Positions 8,009 through 16,167 of a stretch of DNA of 64,000 nt are shown here, piece after piece; the stretch's first letter is position 1; every line of letters begins with the position of its first letter. The position numbers and the translations under genes were made by a program. The stretch comes from Bradyrhizobiaceae bacterium (GTDB taxonomy: Bacteria > Pseudomonadota > Alphaproteobacteria > Rhizobiales > Xanthobacteraceae). A model generated the notes under the pieces. The model was not told where the DNA came from and ran no database searches. It saw only the letters and a list, made by a program, of their open reading frames with translations. The stretch covers positions 1,862,016 to 1,926,015 of the forward strand of contig CP078014.1 in NCBI GenBank assembly GCA_020544565.1. The letters run 5' to 3'.

Positions 8009-9761
8009 GTTTCTTCACCTGATGTTCGGAAATGTCCGCACGCGGCGGCAGAGTAAGTCTGGTGATGTTGCTCGGCGGCGTCATCGCCGGCGGGGCATAG
8101 GACAGCGGCAGCAGCACCGTCACCGTGGTTCCCTGGTCGATCACGCTGTCGACCGTCATGTCGCCACCATGCAGGCCGACGAGGCTCTTGACGATCGACA
8201 GGCCGAGACCGGTGCCCTCGTGGCGGCGCTGATAGGTGTTGCCGGCCTGGAAGAACGGATCACCGATACGCCTGAGATCGTCCGGCGCGATGCCGACGCC
8301 GGTGTCGGTGACGCGCAGCGCCAAGCGCGCGCCCTCGATTCCGATCGCCGCCGTCACCGTGCCGCCGCGCTCGGAAAACTTGATAGCGTTGGACAACAGG
8401 TTCAACACGATCTGCTTGAAGGCGCGCGGATCGCCAGTGATCTGCGGCAGATCGTGCGGCACACGGGTCACGAGATCGATGCCGTTTTCCCGCGCCTTCA
8501 GCACCATCAGGTTGCAGCAGCCGGCGAGCGCTTCGCGCGGCGCGAACGGTTCGGGCTGGATTTCGAAATTGCCACTTTCCATCTTCGACATATCGAGGAT
8601 GCCGTTGACCACCGACAGCAGATGCAGGCCGGATTCGTTGATGAGCTGCGCGTATTCCTTGCGGCGCGCGGCATCGAGCATCATGTCGTCTTCGCGGACG
8701 ATCATCTCGGAAAAGCCGATGATCGCGTTGAGCGGCGTGCGCAATTCGTGGCTCATGGTGGCTAGGAAGCGCGACTTGGACGCCCCCGCCCGCTCCGCCT
8801 CCATCCGCGCCGCCTCGATGGCCTGTTCCTGCGCCTTGCGCTCGGTGACGTCGCGCATCACCGCCACGACTTCGACATTGTCGCCGGCGACCGAGCGCGA
8901 CGCGATATCGATCGGGCGGCAGCGCATCTCGATCCAGATGAAGTCCGCCGCCGGCGCTCGCTCGTGATGCCCGCCGATGTCGCGGCGCAGGCGGAATTCC
9001 ACGCTGCGCTCCTCGCCGCTGCGCGCCGCCTCCGACAGGGCGGTGAGATAAGCGGGCCGATCCGCCACATGGACGCGATCGAACAGGCCGTGCTCCAGCA
9101 GCAGTGCCGCCGGCACGCCGATCAGCGATTCCGCGGCGGGCGAAATGAACTGGATGGCGCCGTTGCGGCTGTGGCGCGAAATCACGTCGCTGATGCTGCG
9201 TGCGAGCAGGCGGTAGCGCTCTTCTTCCACCACCAGCAGCTTTTTGCTCATGCCCGCCAGCGACTCCGCGCCGAACGCCAGCGCCGAGGCATACAGCGTG
9301 GCGCCCGCAATGCCGAGCGCATCAAACGCCAATTTGAGATCGTCCGGCACCTTGGAGACCGGCAGCGCGCCGGCCATGTCGATCGCCACCAGCGTCAGCG
9401 CACAGCCGAGCGCGAGCGCAACGGCGAAGCCCACCACCCGGCGCGATGCGGACAACGCCGCTTCCAGCGGAACGACGATCAGCCAGATCACGGCGAACGA
9501 TGCAATGCCGCCGGTGTTGAAGCAGACCGCCAGCACCGCCACGGCGAGTGCAAGCGCCGACAGGACGTGGGCGACTTCGAGCCGGCCGGTTCGCGACAGA
9601 TAATAGGAGGTGAGGATCGGGGTGATCAGCCAGGCAAAGAACAGAACCTCGATCTCTTTCGGCGCGCCGCGCACCGCCAGATATACCGGAAGCGCCGCGA
9701 AAGCGACGAGGCTGCCGAGCAGCCGGGGCGCGATGAAGGCACGGTGCCGCGCGCTCGTCAT
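8001..9761 (-). CDS. PAS-domain sensor histidine kinase
   Basis: A 586-residue membrane-bound kinase. Order: several membrane helices in the first ~165 residues, a PAS domain (about 180-310), HisKA dimerisation domain with phospho-acceptor His338 in FLATMSHELRTPLN, and an HATPase_c domain with N box (NLLSNAIKFS), G1 box DTGVGIAPDD and G2 box GTGLGLSI. The architecture resembles PleC/DivL-type cell-cycle kinases, but there is no receiver domain and no cognate regulator gene nearby. Start chosen at the ATG preceded by GGGGAG at five bases; a GTG 69 bases upstream lacks such a site. Confidence 0.9.
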   Translation of the reverse strand: MTSARHRAFIAPRLLGSLVAFAALPVYLAVRGAPKEIEVLFFAWLITPILTSYYLSRTGRLEVAHVLSALALAVAVLAVCFNTGGIASFAVIWLIVVPLEAALSASRRVVGFAVALALGCALTLVAIDMAGALPVSKVPDDLKLAFDALGIAGATLYASALAFGAESLAGMSKKLLVVEEERYRLLARSISDVISRHSRNGAIQFISPAAESLIGVPAALLLEHGLFDRVHVADRPAYLTALSEAARSGEERSVEFRLRRDIGGHHERAPAADFIWIEMRCRPIDIASRSVAGDNVEVVAVMRDVTERKAQEQAIEAARMEAERAGASKSRFLATMSHELRTPLNAIIGFSEMIVREDDMMLDAARRKEYAQLINESGLHLLSVVNGILDMSKMESGNFEIQPEPFAPREALAGCCNLMVLKARENGIDLVTRVPHDLPQITGDPRAFKQIVLNLLSNAIKFSERGGTVTAAIGIEGARLALRVTDTGVGIAPDDLRRIGDPFFQAGNTYQRRHEGTGLGLSIVKSLVGLHGGDMTVDSVIDQGTTVTVLLPLSYAPPAMTPPSNITRLTLPPRADISEHQVKKRA

Positions 9762-10275
9762 CGCGTCTCCCCGCACCGAGGGGTGCAGCAACGCATCGAG
9801 GTGGTCGCTTATGATGGCAGACACTGTCACGTGATCTCACCGTTCAGCCGATCGCCACGACGACGGCCGGAACGCCCCCTTATTTTCGTTGGCGGATCGT
9901 GTCAGAGCGAGCTTAAGCGAACGCTAAGGGCCAGGGCCGAACCGACGCCGCAAGCATCCTGCGCCTTGTTTTGCGGGGTGATCGCATCGCCATTCACCAC
10001 GCATGGTGAATGCAAGGTTTCCGCAAGCGGGGCGTTATGGTTTCGAAAAGGTGGATGTCCCGTAACGCAATGACGTTTCGCAATCGCTGCGGCATCAATG
10101 AAATATTTACGCCAAAGCAAACGATTCAAATTTTAGGCAAATTGGAGCGAGCGCCAGAACCCGGGATTTATCCGGCCCTGCTACGACTGGCTGCAATTGC
10201 GAGACCAACCGCAACAGGCGAGGCGCCCATCGGACGAATGCGCCGCGCCAGGGGATTGATCGACGGGGACGTGAG
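9762..10275. other. Intergenic region between divergent kinase and DUF5330 genes
   Basis: Just over 500 bases without a convincing gene. It holds a TTAA-N7-CTAA element (9913-9927), one base from a CtrA box and about 150 bases upstream of the kinase start, and a perfect 9-bp inverted repeat CATTCACCA-CGCA-TGGTGAATG (9991-10012). An AT-rich stretch follows at about 10085-10145. Short open frames here have poor codon character and no ribosome sites. Confidence 0.5.
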
Positions 10276-10737
10276 ATGTTTTTCCTGCTTCGCATGGCGT
10301 TCTGGCTCGGGCTGGTGCTCGTGCTGCTGCCCACCGACAAGACACCCGATGCGGACAAGGCTCCGCATGTCGACGCGGTCGACGCCATTTCGGCGGCGAG
10401 CGCCGCGGTGTCGGACATGAGCCAGTTCTGCACCCGTCAACCCGCGGCCTGCAATGTCGGCGGCCAGGCGGCTTCTGTGATCGGCGCGCGGGCGCAATCA
10501 GGCGCGAAGAAGGTCTATCAGTTCATCACCGACAAGGCCGAAAAGAAGACGCCGGAGACGCCCGAGAAATCCGAGAAGAAGGCCCCCGATCACACCGGCT
10601 CCATCGGTCCGCGCCAATCCGGCAGCGCCGGCGACGTCGCCGGCGCGCAGCAGACCCTGACCGAGGACGATCTGCGGATCGCGTGGCAGGAACCGGCGGG
10701 CATGGTGGCCTTCCCCTTGGCCGCTCCCTATCCCTGA
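10276..10737 (+). CDS. DUF5330 domain protein
   Basis: A 153-residue protein with an N-terminal hydrophobic segment (MFFLLRMAFWLGLVLVLLP) that serves as signal anchor, then a short conserved region with two Cys (QFCTRQPAACNVGGQA, about 54-69) and a Lys/Glu/Pro-rich linker. This is the layout of the DUF5330 family found in Rhizobiales. The Cys pair could form a periplasmic disulfide. Function unknown. GACGTGAG precedes the ATG. Confidence 0.8.
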   Translation: MFFLLRMAFWLGLVLVLLPTDKTPDADKAPHVDAVDAISAASAAVSDMSQFCTRQPAACNVGGQAASVIGARAQSGAKKVYQFITDKAEKKTPETPEKSEKKAPDHTGSIGPRQSGSAGDVAGAQQTLTEDDLRIAWQEPAGMVAFPLAAPYP

Positions 10738-10815
10738 ACTCCGTTCCGGCAAAGGCCGCCGCTATGGCTATCGGCGGCCGGTGATCTCATATAAGTTTCA
10801 TGCCGACAATCCGAC

Positions 10816-11265
10816 ATGAAAAGTGAGACGCGGGCCGTGACGACCATCGACGACATCAGGGACAACTTCGCGCTGCTCGACGAGTGGGACGACCGCTATC
10901 GCTACGTCATCGAACTTGGCCGCGCGCTGCCGCCGATGCCCGAAGAGGAACACTCGGCGGCCAACAAGGTGCAGGGTTGCACCAGCCAGGTCTGGCTGTC
11001 GCGCGACATCGACCGTTCCGGCCCCGAGCCGGTCCTGACCTTCAGGGGCGACAGCGACGCCCACATCGTGCGCGGCCTGGTCGCGATCCTGCTGTCACTG
11101 CAATCGGGCAAGACCGCGCGCGAGATTCTGGCCGCGGATCCCGTCGCCCTGTTCGACGAACTCGGCTTTCGCCAGAACCTGACGCCGCAGCGCTCCAACG
11201 GACTGCGGGCGATGGTCGAGCGCATCAACCGCGACGCGCGCGAGACCCTCGCCGAAGTCTCGTGA
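10816..11265 (+). CDS. sufE: SufE family sulfur acceptor
   Basis: Cytosolic protein of 149 residues that accepts persulfide sulfur from the cysteine desulfurase SufS for Fe-S cluster assembly. The active-site Cys55 is in the signature KVQGCTSQVWL, and the C-terminal region (ILSLQSGKTAREILAADP, then LTPQRSNGLRAMVERI) matches the family over its whole length. An internal GTG at 10837 could be the real start and would remove seven residues. No other suf genes are in the window; the gene stands alone, convergent with the DUF6456 gene. Confidence 0.92.
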   Translation: MKSETRAVTTIDDIRDNFALLDEWDDRYRYVIELGRALPPMPEEEHSAANKVQGCTSQVWLSRDIDRSGPEPVLTFRGDSDAHIVRGLVAILLSLQSGKTAREILAADPVALFDELGFRQNLTPQRSNGLRAMVERINRDARETLAEVS

Positions 11266-11272
11266 TTGCGCC

Positions 11273-11902
11273 TCATGCCGTGAACGCCGCGCCGTCGGCG
11301 AGCCACGTGCGGATTTTCCCATGTGCATCACCACGGGCTTCGCCGCGCAGGCCGTAGTGACGCGCCAGCCGGTCGAGGGCGAGTTGCAGCACCACCTTGG
11401 CCGAACGCGACGGCCAGCCGCGTTCGCGCTCGACATCCTCGAGGCCGCGCAGGAAACAGCAGACATCGAGCAGAAGACCGGAAAATTCCGGGCCGCAGGC
11501 GTCCAACGCCAGCCGCACCCGCTGACGGGCGGCAACGATCACGTCCGTCATCTCGGCCGCGCCTCCAACTGCGCCGCGCGTTCGCCCGGTGCCCGACCAG
11601 CTTGAGGTGACGCGTGGCGACAGGTGTGCGCGGGTGAAATCCGCACGCAGCCGCTCGCCGGCGACGAACTGATCGGCCGCGATCATGGCGCGGCCGTCGC
11701 GGCCCTTTCGCCGCGCCAGCCACGCCAGCGGGCTTTCGCTGTCGTTGACCAGCACCTGCGCGACGCCGGCCTCCGTCATCAGGTCCCGCACCGACACATC
11801 GAGATGCCGCGCGCGGAACGCACCGACCACCTCGTCCGCAGCGGGCGTGGTGCCCGGCCGCGCGGCCTTCGGCTTGCGCGAGCCGCCCTCCTTCCGCGTC
11901 AT
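11273..11902 (-). CDS. DUF6456 domain protein, putative DNA-binding
   Basis: A 209-residue protein with a basic, disordered N-terminus (KEGGSRKPKAARPG) and a helical body with the segment AADQFVAGERLRADFTRAHL and the C-terminal LQLALDRLARHYG, as in DUF6456 proteins of Rhizobiales. It overlaps the upstream DnaA-like HTH gene by four bases (ATGA), so the two are translated as a pair. It probably works with that protein in DNA binding; no direct evidence of function is visible. Confidence 0.8.
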   Translation of the reverse strand: MTRKEGGSRKPKAARPGTTPAADEVVGAFRARHLDVSVRDLMTEAGVAQVLVNDSESPLAWLARRKGRDGRAMIAADQFVAGERLRADFTRAHLSPRVTSSWSGTGRTRGAVGGAAEMTDVIVAARQRVRLALDACGPEFSGLLLDVCCFLRGLEDVERERGWPSRSAKVVLQLALDRLARHYGLRGEARGDAHGKIRTWLADGAAFTA

Positions 11903-12273
11903 CGCACGTCTCCGTCCAGCGCGGCGCGGCAGATCAGTTCGAGGGTCGCGAGGCGGCAGTCGAACCAGATGTCGTCACGGCGATCTTCCACCATACGGCA
12001 GGCATGGGCGACCGTGGTACGGTCGCGCCCGAATGCGCGGCCGATCGCCTCGAAACTCAGCGCGAAACCGACATGGGCCAGATACATCGCGATCTGCCGC
12101 GCCAACACCGCGCGCCGCGGGCCGCGCGCGGCCGCCTCAAGGTCTTCGGGATCGAGTGCGAAATCACAGGCGATGCAGCGGCTCACCAGAGCGCAGACCA
12201 GATCGGGATCGGGGGATACAGGATGTGTTTCGGGGGATGGAACGCAGGGTAACGACGACGGGATTTCCAGCAT
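11899..12273 (-). CDS. DnaA domain IV-like helix-turn-helix protein
   Basis: A 124-residue protein carrying only the DNA-binding module of DnaA: LARQIAMYLAHVGFALSFEAIGRAFG followed by the near-canonical DnaA signature GRDRTTVAHACRMVED (82-97). There is no AAA+ ATPase domain. DnaA domain IV recognises DnaA boxes, so this protein could compete at or decorate such sites. A GAGAGG ribosome site lies five bases before the ATG. Translationally coupled to the DUF6456 gene. Homologues in this order are annotated as generic HTH proteins. Confidence 0.8.
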   Translation of the reverse strand: MLEIPSSLPCVPSPETHPVSPDPDLVCALVSRCIACDFALDPEDLEAAARGPRRAVLARQIAMYLAHVGFALSFEAIGRAFGRDRTTVAHACRMVEDRRDDIWFDCRLATLELICRAALDGDVR

Positions 12274-12423
12274 GATGACCTCTCTAGGAATTAATACCTA
12301 CATCCTAGCCGAGGCGCAAATGGCGGGGATGGCGATCCCCGGTCAAAATCCAATATTTTTCCGCGTATCCTGCGGACGACCGTAATAAGAAAATATTCTT
12401 AAATCAAGGCAAGGAGATAGCCG

Positions 12424-12837
12424 CTATTTGCGGCGGCGGCGCTGCTGGCCGAGCCCCATCTGCTTGGCGAGCTGCGAGCGGGCAACGGCATAATTGGGGG
12501 CGACCATCGGATAGTCCGCCGGCAGGCCCCACTTCTCGCGATATTGCTCGGGGCTCATATTGTACTGGGTCCGCAGATGCCGCTTCAGCGATTTGAAGCG
12601 CTTTCCGTCCTCCAGACAGACCAGATATTCGGACGTCATCGATTTCTTGATCGACACAGCAGGCTTGGCCGGCTCCGGCGCGGCGTCCGGCACGCCGCCG
12701 GCCACCCGCGTCAGCGCCGCGTGGATCTGGCTGATCAGCGTCGGAATCTCTGCGGCCGTGGTCGGATTGTTGCTGACATAGGCCGACACGATCGAGGCCG
12801 TGAGTTCGACAAATCCCTTGGGGGCGGCATCGCTCAT
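12424..12837 (-). CDS. mucR: MucR/Ros family transcriptional regulator
   Basis: A 137-residue H-NS-like global regulator that binds AT-rich sites and controls exopolysaccharide, motility and symbiosis or virulence genes in Rhizobiales. The N-terminal half (about 8-45) is the oligomerisation region; the C-terminal zinc-finger-like domain spans 70-125 and contains the family block RHLRTQYNMSPEQYREKWGL. Of the four metal ligands of Ros (Cys, Cys, His, His), this protein keeps Cys74 and His87 but has Asp77 and Tyr92 in the others. It ends in a basic tail (QQRRRRK). Direct repeats just upstream (12882-12907) may be its operator. Confidence 0.93.
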   Translation of the reverse strand: MSDAAPKGFVELTASIVSAYVSNNPTTAAEIPTLISQIHAALTRVAGGVPDAAPEPAKPAVSIKKSMTSEYLVCLEDGKRFKSLKRHLRTQYNMSPEQYREKWGLPADYPMVAPNYAVARSQLAKQMGLGQQRRRRK

Positions 12838-12881
12838 GGTGACGTCTTCCGCTGGCGTTCGGCGCGGCCGTCCGGGGCCGC

Positions 12882-12907
12882 AACTATACTGGATGAACTA
12901 TACTGGA
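12882..12907. promoter_or_regulatory. Tandem 12-bp direct repeats in the mucR promoter region
   Basis: AACTATACTGGA occurs twice, separated by TG (14-bp period), about 45-70 bases upstream of the mucR ATG. On the mucR strand each repeat contains TATAGT, a good -10 hexamer, so the repeat may both form the promoter and bind a repressor, possibly MucR itself. The adjacent 10-bp palindrome CGTCCGGACG (12911-12920) is a further candidate site. Confidence 0.5.
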
Positions 12908-13014
12908 AAACGTCCGGACGATGCTGGCGCCCGGTAAATAAAACGGCAGGTCAAACGGGGTATCGCGTCGCTTTTATCGGCAGGCAGGCCGGGACGCGGA
13001 CGCCCCGGCGCCCG

Positions 13015-14058
13015 CTACCGCCGCTCCAGATGGGCGCGCAATTCGTCGATGGAGGCGAACCGGACCATGCCTTCGGGCATCTGCGCTTCGATCGAGCCAT
13101 CCGAATAGAGCGAATAGGCCATCGAATCGACCACGCCGGATTTCACCACCGTCACCGCGTCGCTTGCGGCGCCCTGCGGTGGTGGCGGCGGCTCCAGTGA
13201 CGGTTCTTCGGAAGGCGGTGGCTCGGCGGGCTCGCGCGGCGGGAAAAGCGTGTCCCGCCGGCGACGCTGCAAGGCGCTCCGCTCGCGCCACGAACTCCCG
13301 GCCGGGCGCTCCTTGTCCGCGTCAGGCTCGCCCGGCGCTTCGCCGGATCCGGATGCGGGCATCGGCTCCTCGGCCTCCGCAGCCGGCAGCGACGCCTCGC
13401 GCAAAGAATCCTCTTTCGCACCGAGTTCGGGGCGCGAGCCGCGCCGGTGCGACGCGAACATGATGTTGCGGCGCGGACGCTGCGCGGGTTCAGGCTCGGG
13501 CTCCGGCGGTGCTTCGGCGGATTCCGGGCTGCGCGGGCGGATGACGGGCTCCTCGCGCGGGGGCGAGGACGACTCGGACTCGAGGCCCAGAGACGACGCC
13601 AGATCGTCGGCGAAATCACTCCGAGCGGGAGCGGGATCGCGGGGGAGATCGCGCGCCGGGAGATCACGCGCCGGCAGATCGCGGGTAAACAGCGGCGCGT
13701 CGGACGTCGGCCGCGGACGTCCCGGGCGCAGCGCCTGAGGCAACTCCGACACGGGCGATGCTGGCACATGGGGCGGCGCGGGCGTCAGCCCAAGGTCCGG
13801 CTCCCGCGGCGGCATGACCGGGGGAAAGGCGGGCGTAGGCAAAGCGTGCGGCAGTCCACCCTCGAGGCGGCGCGCCAGAGCCCGCACTTCCCGGCCGACC
13901 ATATAGAGGCCGATCAGCACCAGCCCGGCGCTGGCGGCTCCCGTCCCTGCCATGATCAGCGTGTTGCCGAAACTGAATTCCTTGATCGGAATCCCATAGA
14001 CAACGGTCAGAAGTCCGACGCACAGAACGACGATTCCGCCGATCAATAGCGCAATCAT
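13015..14058 (-). CDS. Bitopic membrane protein with long proline-rich linker
   Basis: A 347-residue protein with two membrane helices at the N-terminus (about 3-20 and 34-54), a linker of roughly 230 residues rich in Pro, Glu, Arg and Ser that should be disordered, and a compact C-terminal block (VVDSMAYSLYSDGSIEAQ, then RFASIDELRAHLERR) that looks like a small folded domain. The linker holds an RDLPARDLPARDL repeat. Start is the ATG preceded by GGAGG at five bases. No family recognised beyond similar hypothetical proteins in this order; with both ends cytoplasmic it could be a scaffold. Confidence 0.75.
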   Translation of the reverse strand: MIALLIGGIVVLCVGLLTVVYGIPIKEFSFGNTLIMAGTGAASAGLVLIGLYMVGREVRALARRLEGGLPHALPTPAFPPVMPPREPDLGLTPAPPHVPASPVSELPQALRPGRPRPTSDAPLFTRDLPARDLPARDLPRDPAPARSDFADDLASSLGLESESSSPPREEPVIRPRSPESAEAPPEPEPEPAQRPRRNIMFASHRRGSRPELGAKEDSLREASLPAAEAEEPMPASGSGEAPGEPDADKERPAGSSWRERSALQRRRRDTLFPPREPAEPPPSEEPSLEPPPPPQGAASDAVTVVKSGVVDSMAYSLYSDGSIEAQMPEGMVRFASIDELRAHLERR

Positions 14059-14396
14059 TCCAACCTCCAAATCAGCATTCGCGCATCCCTCGCGGAACCC
14101 GATTACCGTATAGTCACAGTATTCGCATTACCAATCTGTAATTTTTGCGGCCTCCGGCTGCGGAATGGCGATGGCCGGCGGCCGCCTCCGGGGCTCAACA
14201 CCTGCCGTATCTGTCCGCTCCAACCGGTTCGGGTATCCCCCCGGACCGGGTTTACCCTGACGCCGATATTGCGCCGCACCCGGAAAATTGCGCCACAATT
14301 GACAATTACTTGAACCGCAAACTGGTCTACATGGTTCCCAGGGAAAGACCCGTCGCGACAAGACGGGGCATGGGAACGTTTGATTGGCTGACTGAC
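14059..14396. other. Divergent intergenic region
   Basis: About 340 bases between the minus-strand proline-rich membrane-protein gene and the plus-strand polytopic protein gene. An AT-rich stretch (14104-14146) lies upstream of the minus-strand gene. A TTGACA hexamer at 14299-14304 could be the -35 element of the plus-strand gene, with a poor TCTACA -10 at a spacing of 21. If real, transcription would begin near 14338 and leave the starts at 14370 or 14397 in play. Nothing else is evident. Confidence 0.35.
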
Positions 14397-16046
14397 ATGT
14401 CCTCCATCACGACTTCCGCCGTCGATACGCCGTCGCCGCGTTCGATCGAGCAGACGTGCGACGACATCGCGCTGGCGGTACTGGCGGTGGTGTCCGTCGT
14501 CGCCGCGCTGACGTTCCGCGACTACGGCCTTGGCTGGGACGACTACACCCACGCCGAATATGCCGACCTACTGCTGAAGATGTTCGGCAGCGGCTTTACC
14601 GACACCCGGGCGCTCTCCTTCGTCAACCTCTATATGTATGGTGGCGGCTTCGACATGGCCGCGGCCCTGCTGCACAAGATCGTCCCGTTCGACCTGTTCG
14701 AGACGCGGCGACTGGTCGGCGCCATCGTCGGCATTATCGGCCTCGGCGTGTCGTGGCGGGTGGCGCGCCGCGTCGGCGGCCCGGTGGCGGGGCTTGCCGC
14801 GCTGATTCTGCTGGCACTGTGCCCGACCTTCTACGGGCACATGTTCATGAACCCCAAGGACGCGCCGTTCGCCGTGGCGATGGTGGTCCTCATGCTCGGC
14901 CTCGTCAGGCTGGCGCAGGAATATCCGGCCCCCTCGCCGCACACCGTCCTGATCGTCGGGCTGGGCCTTGGCCTCTCGATCGGCTCGCGCATCCTCGGCG
15001 GCATGGCGCTGATCTATGCCTTGATCGGATTCCTGCCGATCTGGATTTCGGACTATCAAACCCACGGCCTGCGCGCGACGGTGCGCCGCCTCGCCCACGT
15101 GGTCTATGTGCTGCTGCCCGCGCTCGTGCTCGGCTATCTGATCATGGGCCTGATCTGGCCGTGGTCCATCGTCGACGTCCGCAATCCGCTGCACGCGCTG
15201 ACCTACTTCTCCCACTTCTTCGAGAAGCCGTGGAAGGAACTGTTCGCCGGCGCGATCGTGTCGGTGCCCGACATGCCGTGGTCGTATCTGCCGACGCTGT
15301 TCGCGCTGCAGCTTCCCGAGGTGATGCTGGCGCTGCTCGCGGCGGGCGTGGTCCTCACCGCGATTTCACTGCCGCGCAAGAGCGTCGATCCGAAATACAA
15401 GGCCGTGCTGCTGATGCTGACGCTGGCGGCGCTGCTGCCGCTGATCATCGCGATGGTGAAGCGGCCGGCGCTCTACAACGGCATCCGCCATTTCGTGTTC
15501 GTCGTGCCGCCCATGGCGATCCTCGGCGGCATCGCCTTCGGCGCGCTGTTCAACCACCTCAACAGCCACGGCCGCAGGGCGCAGGCCGCTTTCGCGGCGC
15601 TGTTCGTGATGGGCCTGACGCTGCCGCTCGGCGAGATGATCCGGCTGCATCCCTATCAGTACACCCACTTCAACCATATCGCAGGCACCGTGCGCGGCGC
15701 CGACGACCGTTACATGCTCGACTACTGGGGCCTCGCCCTCAAACAGGCGTCCGAAGGGCTGCGACAGGAACTGGTCGAGCGCCAGGAGACGGCGCCGCCA
15801 AACCGCAAGTGGCGGGTGGCGGTGTGCGGCCCGCAACGGCCGGCGCAGGTGGCGCTCGGCCCCGACTTCGCCATCGGCTGGGACAGCCACGCCGCCGACT
15901 TCGCCATGACGCTGGGCGAGTTCTACTGCAAGGGGCTCAACGCGCCGGTGGTGGTGGAGATCAAGCGCGACGACGTGGTGTTCGCACGCGTCTACGACAT
16001 TCGCGGCGCCAGCATCGCAAGCCTGCTCGCCATTCCGGCACCGTGA
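14397..16046 (+). CDS. Polytopic membrane protein, glycosyltransferase-39 (ArnT/PMT)-like
   Basis: A 549-residue inner-membrane protein with roughly ten to twelve hydrophobic helices in the first ~430 residues and a soluble C-terminal domain. The early periplasmic-loop motif FRDYGLGWDDYTHAEYADLL has the acidic pair typical of GT-C fold lipid-sugar glycosyltransferases, and MNPKDAPFAVAMVVLM follows a later helix as in dolichyl- or polyprenyl-phosphate-sugar transferases. That suggests transfer of a sugar from a lipid carrier to a periplasmic acceptor, but no partner gene is near. Starts at 14331 and 14370 are alternatives. It is followed by a strong terminator. Confidence 0.7.
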   Translation: MSSITTSAVDTPSPRSIEQTCDDIALAVLAVVSVVAALTFRDYGLGWDDYTHAEYADLLLKMFGSGFTDTRALSFVNLYMYGGGFDMAAALLHKIVPFDLFETRRLVGAIVGIIGLGVSWRVARRVGGPVAGLAALILLALCPTFYGHMFMNPKDAPFAVAMVVLMLGLVRLAQEYPAPSPHTVLIVGLGLGLSIGSRILGGMALIYALIGFLPIWISDYQTHGLRATVRRLAHVVYVLLPALVLGYLIMGLIWPWSIVDVRNPLHALTYFSHFFEKPWKELFAGAIVSVPDMPWSYLPTLFALQLPEVMLALLAAGVVLTAISLPRKSVDPKYKAVLLMLTLAALLPLIIAMVKRPALYNGIRHFVFVVPPMAILGGIAFGALFNHLNSHGRRAQAAFAALFVMGLTLPLGEMIRLHPYQYTHFNHIAGTVRGADDRYMLDYWGLALKQASEGLRQELVERQETAPPNRKWRVAVCGPQRPAQVALGPDFAIGWDSHAADFAMTLGEFYCKGLNAPVVVEIKRDDVVFARVYDIRGASIASLLAIPAP

Positions 16047-16114
16047 CGGGCGCTTGACCGCGCCGGCATCGGCGCCCATATTTGCATGGTCAGCCTCTAC
16101 ACTGACACGGAATC

Positions 16115-16146
16115 AAAACGCCGCCCAATTCCGGGCGGCGTTTTTA
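16115..16146 (+). terminator. Rho-independent terminator, bidirectional
   Basis: ACGCCGCCC-AATTCC-GGGCGGCGT forms a nine-bp stem with a six-base loop, flanked by A-rich sequence upstream and TTTTTATTTT downstream. It sits between the convergent polytopic membrane-protein gene (ends 16046) and the M20 peptidase gene (ends 16168), and the flanking A tract lets it serve the minus strand as well. Confidence 0.9.
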
Positions 16147-16167
16147 TTTTGCGAAATAGAGTCAGGC

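Noticed and set aside
10010..10420. 136-residue open frame ahead of the DUF5330 gene
   Set aside because: Crosses the DUF5330 start in another frame, has irregular composition and no ribosome site.
12325..12340. GGGGAT-GGCG-ATCCCC hairpin as a mucR terminator
   Set aside because: A perfect stem, but no T tract follows on either strand at the proper distance.
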